Assembly (NCBI GenBank): GCA_964462945.1
Contig: CAYWZW010000071.1
Location: 1 to 27,939 of the forward strand
DNA: 27,939 nucleotides
Direction of reading: 5' to 3'
DNA from: GCA-020343675 sp964462945
GTDB lineage: Bacteria > Planctomycetota > Phycisphaerae > Sedimentisphaerales > Anaerobacaceae
Part shown: positions 23,156 to 27,939 of the stretch, piece after piece
Position numbering within the stretch: position 1 is the stretch's first letter
Layout: each line of letters starts with the position of its first letter
Made by a program: the position numbers and the translations under genes
The notes under the pieces: generated by a model
The model's database searches: none
What the model was told of the DNA's origin: nothing
The model's input: only the letters and a program-made list of their open reading frames with translations

Positions 23156-25245
23156 GCGTTGGCGAAATTCTTTCGAGACTCCTAATCGTCGTCTGTTTTT
23201 CTCAGTATGTCTTTGCCGGGCAAGGGGGCTTTGAGTGGCAAAAGGTATCCCCGGAAGCGCAAGGAATGTCGTCGCCCAAGCTCGATGCGGCCAGAGAGGT
23301 CCTTGCGAGAAAAGGGACAAAGACATTTCTGGTCATCAAAAACGACAGAATCGTCTATGAATGGTATGCGGCGGGCTTTGGTCCTCAAACGAAGCACTAC
23401 ACGGCTTCGCTGGCCAAGGCGCTGGTCGGCGGTGTCTCTCTGATGCTGGCGTTGAACGATGGGCGGCTCAGCGCGGACGACCCGGCCTGCAAATACATTC
23501 CCGAATGGAAGGGACATCCTCAAAAATCGAAAATCACGATCCGCCATTTAGCAACCCATTCATCCGGCGTCGAAGACGCTGAGCAGGACAACATCAGCCA
23601 TTTCGAGCTGCCCGGCTGGAAAGGGCAGTTCTGGAAGCAGGACCCGGATCCCTTTACGGTCTCGCGCGACAGCGCGCCCATCGTATTCGAGCCCGGCACG
23701 AAATACGCCTACAGCAATCCCGGCATGGCGCTGTTGTCATACGCCGTCACAGCCAGCCTGCGCGGCACAGAGTACACCGATGTTCGAACGCTCCTGCGGG
23801 ACAGAATCATGAGGCCCATCGGCGTCGAAGACGGCCAGTGGTCTATCGGGTACGGCAGGACCTACACGGTGAACGGCCTGAATCTTGTCGGCAACTGGGG
23901 CGGCGGCGAGTATGCCGCCCGGGCCGTGGCGCGAGTGGGGCGGCTGATGCTGCGAAAAGGCAACTGGCAGGGCCGGCAGCTCGTCGATTCCAGATGGGTC
24001 GAAGAGGTCGTCAAGTTTGCCGGCACGCCTTTGCCCGACCGGCCCGCCGGAAATCCCCAACCGGCGTCCGGACTCGGCTGGTGGACGAACTTCGACGGCG
24101 TGTGGGCGAAGGTGCCGCGCGACGCCTTTGCGGGAGCGGGGGCCGGCAACCAGGTGCTCCTGGTCGTCCCGAGCATGGACCTGATCGTCGTGCGGAATGG
24201 CTCGAATCTGTACGACAGCTCAAAAGGCGAGGGATTCTGGGGCGGAATAGAGCAGTATTTGTTCAATCCCGTAATGGAGGCTGTAGTGGCCCCGCCTTAT
24301 CCGCCCAGTCCTGTGATAAAGGGTGTCGTGTGGGCGCCCAAAGAGGAGATTATCCGCCGGGCCTCCGGCAGTGACAACTGGCCCATCACCTGGGCTGACG
24401 ACGATACTCAATACACCGCCTACGGGGACGGCTGGGGATTCGATCCCAAGACGGACAAGAAGCTCAGTCTCGGTATCGCAAGAATCGTTGGCTCGCCGCC
24501 TGATTTCGAGGGGACAAACATCCGCACGGAAAGCGGCGAGCGCGTCGGTCAGGGGGCCGCGGGCGCAAAGGCCAGCGGGATGCTGATGGTCGATGGCGTG
24601 CTTTATATGCTGGTCAGAAATACGGGCAATTCGCAAATCGCCTGGTCCGCCGACTACGGCCAAAGCTGGACGTGGTGCGATTGGAAGCTCACAAAGAGCT
24701 TTGGTGCGCCCGGCTTCTTGAATTTCGGCAGGAACTACGCCGGGGCAGCGGATCAGTTCGTTTATGTCTATTCGCACGACTGCGACAGCGCGTACGAGCC
24801 GGCGGACAAAATGGTCATGGCGCGGGTCCCGAAGAGCGAGATAAGAAATCGCAGCGCTTATGAATTCTTCAAGGGCCTTGACAGCTCAGGCCGTCCCCTC
24901 TGGACTGAGAACATCGACCAGAGGGGCGCGGTTTTCGTCAATCCCGGCAAATGTTATCGTTCGCAGATCAGCTACAACACAGGGCTGAAGAGATACCTTT
25001 GGTCTCAGACGCTTTACGGCCCGGACGACATGCGTTCCAGGGGCGGCTTGGGCATCTTCGATGCCCCGCAGCCCTGGGGGCCTTGGACGACGGTCTATTA
25101 CGCGCAAGAGTGGGACGCCGGCCCGGGCGAAACAAGCTCGTTTCCCGCCAAGTGGATCAGCGCCGACGGCAAAACGTGCTATCTGCTTTTCTCGGGGGAC
25201 GACTGTTTCTCCGTTCGCAAGGCGACCCTTGTGGTGACAGAGTGA
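23152..25245 (+). CDS. secreted serine hydrolase fused to a DUF4185-like propeller domain
   Basis: The ATG at 23152 has GGGAGG 7 nt upstream and gives 697 residues. A signal peptide (about 1-22, ending VFA) is followed by a beta-lactamase-fold domain (about 28-370) with Ser86-Leu-Ala-Lys89 (SxxK), Tyr187-Ser-Asn189 and ITIRHLATHSSGVE. The C-terminal ~310 residues begin IKGVVWAPKEEIIRRASGSD and contain NWPITWADDDTQYTAYGDGW, NSQIAWSADYGQSW and CYRSQISYNTGLKRYLW. These resemble DUF4185-type or sialidase-like propellers that bind or cleave glycans; I am only moderately sure of the family. Shared PRDA..., VVIPS/VVPS and LWWxN/LGWW patterns show that its front half is a paralogue of the upstream gene. 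It ends the operon. Confidence 0.85.
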   Translation: MSVGEILSRLLIVVCFSQYVFAGQGGFEWQKVSPEAQGMSSPKLDAAREVLARKGTKTFLVIKNDRIVYEWYAAGFGPQTKHYTASLAKALVGGVSLMLALNDGRLSADDPACKYIPEWKGHPQKSKITIRHLATHSSGVEDAEQDNISHFELPGWKGQFWKQDPDPFTVSRDSAPIVFEPGTKYAYSNPGMALLSYAVTASLRGTEYTDVRTLLRDRIMRPIGVEDGQWSIGYGRTYTVNGLNLVGNWGGGEYAARAVARVGRLMLRKGNWQGRQLVDSRWVEEVVKFAGTPLPDRPAGNPQPASGLGWWTNFDGVWAKVPRDAFAGAGAGNQVLLVVPSMDLIVVRNGSNLYDSSKGEGFWGGIEQYLFNPVMEAVVAPPYPPSPVIKGVVWAPKEEIIRRASGSDNWPITWADDDTQYTAYGDGWGFDPKTDKKLSLGIARIVGSPPDFEGTNIRTESGERVGQGAAGAKASGMLMVDGVLYMLVRNTGNSQIAWSADYGQSWTWCDWKLTKSFGAPGFLNFGRNYAGAADQFVYVYSHDCDSAYEPADKMVMARVPKSEIRNRSAYEFFKGLDSSGRPLWTENIDQRGAVFVNPGKCYRSQISYNTGLKRYLWSQTLYGPDDMRSRGGLGIFDAPQPWGPWTTVYYAQEWDAGPGETSSFPAKWISADGKTCYLLFSGDDCFSVRKATLVVTE

Positions 25246-25293
25246 CATCGACGGGCGGCAGCCCCAAGTGCGTATGTGCTTAGCCAAGGAAAA

Positions 25294-25394
25294 ACCATCC
25301 CCATCCCGATAACGGCAATCGGGATGAGGCTGCCACCCAATAGAATCTACGGAAAACGGGTGGCATCCTCAAAGCCGCAGGCTTTGGGGATGGT
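25294..25394. repeat. cloverleaf-like structured intergenic element
   Basis: An outer stem ACCATCCC (25294-25301)/GGGATGGT (25387-25394) closes three hairpins: CATCCCGAT/ATCGGGATG (25302-25310/25318-25326, 7-nt loop), GCCACCC/GGGTGGC (25332-25338/25358-25364, 19-nt loop) and AAAGCC/GGCTTT (25371-25376/25380-25385, 3-nt loop). All pairings are perfect. No T-tract follows, so it is not a simple terminator. It could be a mobile hairpin repeat or a structured RNA in the leader of the transporter gene. Confidence 0.65.
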
Positions 25395-25498
25395 CGCAAC
25401 CGGAAGAAATCTATGGACACCCATGCCCTGGGCCGGTAACTTTGTGATATGTTGTTACGGGAGCGCTCACTAAGACTATTCGTATAAGGGTCGAAGCT

Positions 25499-26968
25499 AT
25501 GAAGGAAGACTCACCCAATAACAGTGACCTGACGATCAAGAAGGCGCCCGTCGGACTGGCCATTCTTGCCATGGTCGGGCCGTCGTTCATCTGGGCGGCT
25601 GAGTACATTGGCACCGGCGAGGTCATCTTGGCCACGCGGACGGGGGCGATTCTGGGCGTCACCATCCTGTGGGCGATTGTGATCGGCATATTTCTTAAGT
25701 TCTGGATCGGCATGAGCGGGGCGCGCTATACGGTCTGCACCGGGGAAGGGATGATGGACATGTTCGACAGGATGCCGGGGCCGCGTCACTGGGCCGTTTG
25801 GGTCGTCCTGGTTGTGCAGTTCATCGCCGGCACTTTCTCTATCGGTGCGGTGGTTACGGCGGCGGGCGTATTTGTCAGCAGCCTGCTTCCGGCGGAGATT
25901 TTTCCCGAGTTTATCGCCGCGAGGCTGCCGGGCCTGTGCGCCTGGGCCGTCACCTTCTTTGCCGTGGTTGTGGTCTGGTCGGGCGTATTCAACATCCTGA
26001 AAATGGTGATGAGCTTTTGCGTGCTGATTATCGTTGTGGGTGTTCTTTACGTCGCCGCGCACGTCTTTCCCGCCTTTTCCGAGTTCCTGAAAAGTCTGAG
26101 CTTTTCGATCCCGCAGGTCCCTGCCTGGGCAAGGTCGCAAGGCATCGCCGCAGATCCCTGGAAGGAAATCCTGCCGCTTTTGGGCTGGGGTGCGGGCGGG
26201 TTTGCCAGTCAGGTCTGGTACACGTACTGGGTCCTGGGCGCCGGCTACGGCGCCACGGCGGGCAGGGGCTGCGGCCAACCAGCGGACGTCCCGGCTCTTC
26301 GTCAGATGAGCGGCGATACCGCCCAGAAGATAAAAGGCTGGTGCACAGTGCTGTACACCGACGCGACGGTGGCGATGGTGATAGGCATTGTGGTTACCAG
26401 CTCATTTTTCATCGCCGGGGCCGGTATCCTTCGCCCCGAGCAGGTCGCGCCGCAAGGCACGGAGGTTGCCTTTATGCTTTCGAAGCTTTTCTCCTCCAAG
26501 TGGGGCCAGATCGGCGGCTTCCTGTTTATCCTCGCCGGCGCAGCGGCGATCATCTCCACCCAAATCGGACAGCTTGCGGGCTGGCCGAGACTCCTGGCCG
26601 ACTCGTTCAGGATTTGCATACCCGGCTTTAACAGGAAGCTAACCTGGAAGAAGCAGTTCCGCCTGTTCCTGCTCTATTTCCTCTGCACCAACATGATCAT
26701 CGTGTTCGCGCTCGGCAAAGAGCCGGTCCGCCTGGTCAGGTTCGCCGCGTTGCTCGACGGCATCCTTCTGACGTCTCTGCAGGCGATTTGCGTTGCGGTG
26801 GGCCTGTTTCTGGTCATGCCCAAGATGCTGTCGGCGGAGGCGTGGAAGATTCTGCGGCCGAGCTGGGTATTCGCCGCCGGCCTGCTTGTGGCATTTGCAG
26901 TCTTCACCTATTTCTGCATCTTTCAACTGCCCTCCAGCATTCTGACCCTGCTGAAAGGACCCGGCTAA
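25499..26968 (+). CDS. Nramp-superfamily transporter lacking canonical metal-site motifs
   Basis: A 489-residue polytopic membrane protein with about eleven hydrophobic segments and the Nramp/LeuT-like layout. In TM1 the sequence is VGPSFIWAAEYIGTGEVILATRTGA (split here: GPSFIWAAEYIGTGEV, 27-42), where true Mn/Fe Nramps have DPGN; in TM6 it is LLGWGAGGFASQVWYTYWVL (228-247 approx.) with no MPH. It therefore belongs to the divergent Nramp-related group whose substrates are poorly known; Mn2+ transport should not be assumed. AAGGG lies 8 nt before the ATG. It follows the cloverleaf element and is convergent with the HAD remnant; it could serve the operon upstream or be independent. Confidence 0.85.
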   Translation: MKEDSPNNSDLTIKKAPVGLAILAMVGPSFIWAAEYIGTGEVILATRTGAILGVTILWAIVIGIFLKFWIGMSGARYTVCTGEGMMDMFDRMPGPRHWAVWVVLVVQFIAGTFSIGAVVTAAGVFVSSLLPAEIFPEFIAARLPGLCAWAVTFFAVVVVWSGVFNILKMVMSFCVLIIVVGVLYVAAHVFPAFSEFLKSLSFSIPQVPAWARSQGIAADPWKEILPLLGWGAGGFASQVWYTYWVLGAGYGATAGRGCGQPADVPALRQMSGDTAQKIKGWCTVLYTDATVAMVIGIVVTSSFFIAGAGILRPEQVAPQGTEVAFMLSKLFSSKWGQIGGFLFILAGAAAIISTQIGQLAGWPRLLADSFRICIPGFNRKLTWKKQFRLFLLYFLCTNMIIVFALGKEPVRLVRFAALLDGILLTSLQAICVAVGLFLVMPKMLSAEAWKILRPSWVFAAGLLVAFAVFTYFCIFQLPSSILTLLKGPG

Positions 26969-26976
26969 GCCGGGTC
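26958..26976. terminator. hairpin between convergent genes, possible bidirectional terminator
   Basis: GACCCGGC (26958-26965), TAA, GCCGGGTC (26969-26976): perfect 8-bp arms with the transporter's own TAA stop as the loop. The right arm abuts the stop of the minus-strand HAD remnant. There is no T-tract on either side, so termination activity is uncertain. Confidence 0.45.
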
Positions 26977-27193
26977 AGGCTCCGCGTATGATGTCGGCGA
27001 CACAGTTGAGCACGTGGTCGGGCTGGTACGGGAAAAGCTCGAGATCCGCTCTCTTGGTCAGGAACAGGAATTTCTTGTTCTCGCGTTTGAGCCAATCGAC
27101 AAATTCCTTGGTGCCCTCCACGAGCCTGTTGCCGTGGTAAATCACGCCGTCCATATCGCAGATAAAGCCTTTCTTGTCTCGCAGCTTTTGCAT
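26975..27193 (-). pseudogene. HAD-IIA (NagD-like) hydrolase with internal deletion
   Basis: Only 72 residues remain of a family normally about 250-270 long. Residues 1-46 (GFICDMDGVIYHGNRLVEGT, then FVDWLKRENKKFLFLT) are the N-terminus with the nucleophile motif DxD (Asp13, Asp15). Residues 47-72 (KRADLELFPYQPDHVLNCVA, then DIIRGA) read like the extreme C-terminus of the same family (TKREDL...YRPDxVLxSVADI). Everything between, including the cap domain and the later catalytic motifs, is missing. The join falls near 27053-27058 and kept the frame. AAGGGG precedes the ATG. A functional mini-protein is unlikely. Confidence 0.7.
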
Positions 27194-27245
27194 AGGTTAG
27201 AATCCCCTTCGCAGCATTATGCCCAGGATACGCCTCATGATAACG

Positions 27246-27938
27246 TCAGCGCGCCGGCCCTCTTAGTTCGATCCGTCTATCGACCTTTGACTTCTTCCAA
27301 GAACTTCTTGTCAAGCGAATGCAACGTTCTCCTATGTGCTTCCGACAATGGCATGTCTTTGCAGAAACACAAATAGAAACCTTGCACCGCGGTCCAGATG
27401 CTTGACTGGAAGAACTGGGTAAGTTCAAGTATTTTCCCGAATATGAACAAGGACCATAGTCAAATCCTTCGTACATTATCCAACTGTCTCCTATCTTTGC
27501 CCGATATACTTCGATGATGCCATTATACGTCGGGTGAATCCATTTTGATTTTTTTCTGTAGAGCTCGGCTTGGAGCTCCTGATGAGCCCCAATTGTCTCG
27601 TCTTTCAAGATGTCCGCGATCAATTTGGATATCGCTTTTCGGCACTCCGCGTGCTGAATGATTTGGTTCATCCTAAACCACTTTTTGAGATCTCTTCTCC
27701 CGTTTTCAGTTTCTTTGGTAATTATGAAATATTCAGCAAGATCGATTGCCTCGTCGATTGGGCGCAACAAGATACCTGCTTCCCAGAAATTGTTTTCCAA
27801 GCACGAGCATGTCATATTCAATAGGTTTAATACTTTCGCGTATATTATGTAAGCTGCGACCAGTGCTGATTCCGTGTGCAATATGTCTAGGAGCCTGTCT
27901 GAGTAATTGATCTGACCAGTATTTTTCTGTCTTCCTTT
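27246..27938 (-). CDS. unrecognised protein, 5' end off window, with probable frameshift
   Basis: The frame is open to the right edge, and codons before the TTG at 27881 still read as protein (NYSDRLLDILHTESALVAAY), so the start lies outside. The visible part is mostly helical with LLNMTCSCLENNFWEAGILL and PIDEAIDLAEYF, a pattern that recalls DUF5677-like proteins, but I cannot assign it. After GFDYGPCSYSGK the frame becomes Ser/Arg/Cys-rich and unconvincing. The other frame continues as LELTQFFQSSIWTAVQGFYL, then CFCKDMPLSEAHRRTLHSLD, then KKFLEEVKGR and a TAG at 27278-27280. One missing A in the run at 27433-27436 (TTTT on the plus strand) would restore it. The true 3' end is therefore probably 27278, not 27246. 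Low-GC composition relative to its neighbours hints at transfer. Confidence 0.6.
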   Translation of the reverse strand, partial: KGRQKNTGQINYSDRLLDILHTESALVAAYIIYAKVLNLLNMTCSCLENNFWEAGILLRPIDEAIDLAEYFIITKETENGRRDLKKWFRMNQIIQHAECRKAISKLIADILKDETIGAHQELQAELYRKKSKWIHPTYNGIIEVYRAKIGDSWIMYEGFDYGPCSYSGKYLNLPSSSSQASGPRCKVSICVSAKTCHCRKHIGERCIRLTRSSWKKSKVDRRIELRGPAR

Positions 27939-27939
27939 G

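Noticed and set aside
25294..25394. tRNA or known riboswitch
   Set aside because: Despite four helices it has no acceptor/anticodon features, and I recognise no riboswitch core.

Overview
The window looks like a piece of a Planctomycetota genome, most likely class Phycisphaerae (Sedimentisphaerales-like). This rests on the combination of genes, not on a marker gene: a prepilin-type protein with a planctomycete-style C-terminus, an ECF-type sigma factor next to a Ser/Thr kinase with TPRs, a small basic protein of a family I know from Planctomycetes/Verrucomicrobia/Chlamydiae, secreted PQQ-like propeller proteins opening with DWPQWRGP-like motifs, and a secreted PD40 + dockerin + LamG protein. 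No rRNA, tRNA or CRISPR array was seen.

Layout. 1-292: the 3' end of an IS630-type transposase, cut by the window edge. 293-883: a gene-poor scar with a palindromic repeat and degenerate CAGGATA-type repeats. 884-6557 (minus): a canonical lipid operon transcribed rpmF-plsX-fabH-fabD-fabG-acpP-fabF from a strong sigma70-like promoter at 6652-6680. 6953-7831 (plus): a divergently transcribed prepilin-like protein with its own promoter. 7846-11204 (minus): an ECF-like sigma factor followed by a membrane-anchored Ser/Thr kinase with TPRs, probably one transcription unit. 11683-13314 (plus): a secreted PD40/dockerin/LamG protein ending in a rho-independent terminator. 13656-14699 (plus): a single-pass membrane protein with a SPOR-like end, then the small basic protein.

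14920-25245 (plus) is the most distinctive part: seven tightly packed genes, nearly all with export signals. They encode a PQQ-like propeller, a DUF5060/DUF4038 glycoside hydrolase (apiosidase-like), a GH28 polygalacturonase-like enzyme, a Tat-exported aldo/keto reductase, a second PQQ-like propeller, a serine hydrolase, and a serine hydrolase fused to a propeller-like domain. I infer a periplasmic or surface system acting on a pectin-type polysaccharide. There is no SusC/D pair, sulfatase or dedicated regulator in view. A 20-bp dyad at 14725-14744 is a candidate operator.

25499-26968 (plus) encodes an Nramp-superfamily transporter lacking the canonical metal-binding motifs. It is convergent with a HAD hydrolase remnant that has lost its middle. 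At the right edge is an unrecognised minus-strand gene that runs off the window and carries a single-base frameshift.

Several unrelated palindromic elements are scattered through the window (635-677, 11498-11581, 13378-13409 with a near-identical copy at 19785-19816, and a cloverleaf-like element at 25294-25394). One copy lies inside a coding sequence and supplies part of a Tat signal peptide.
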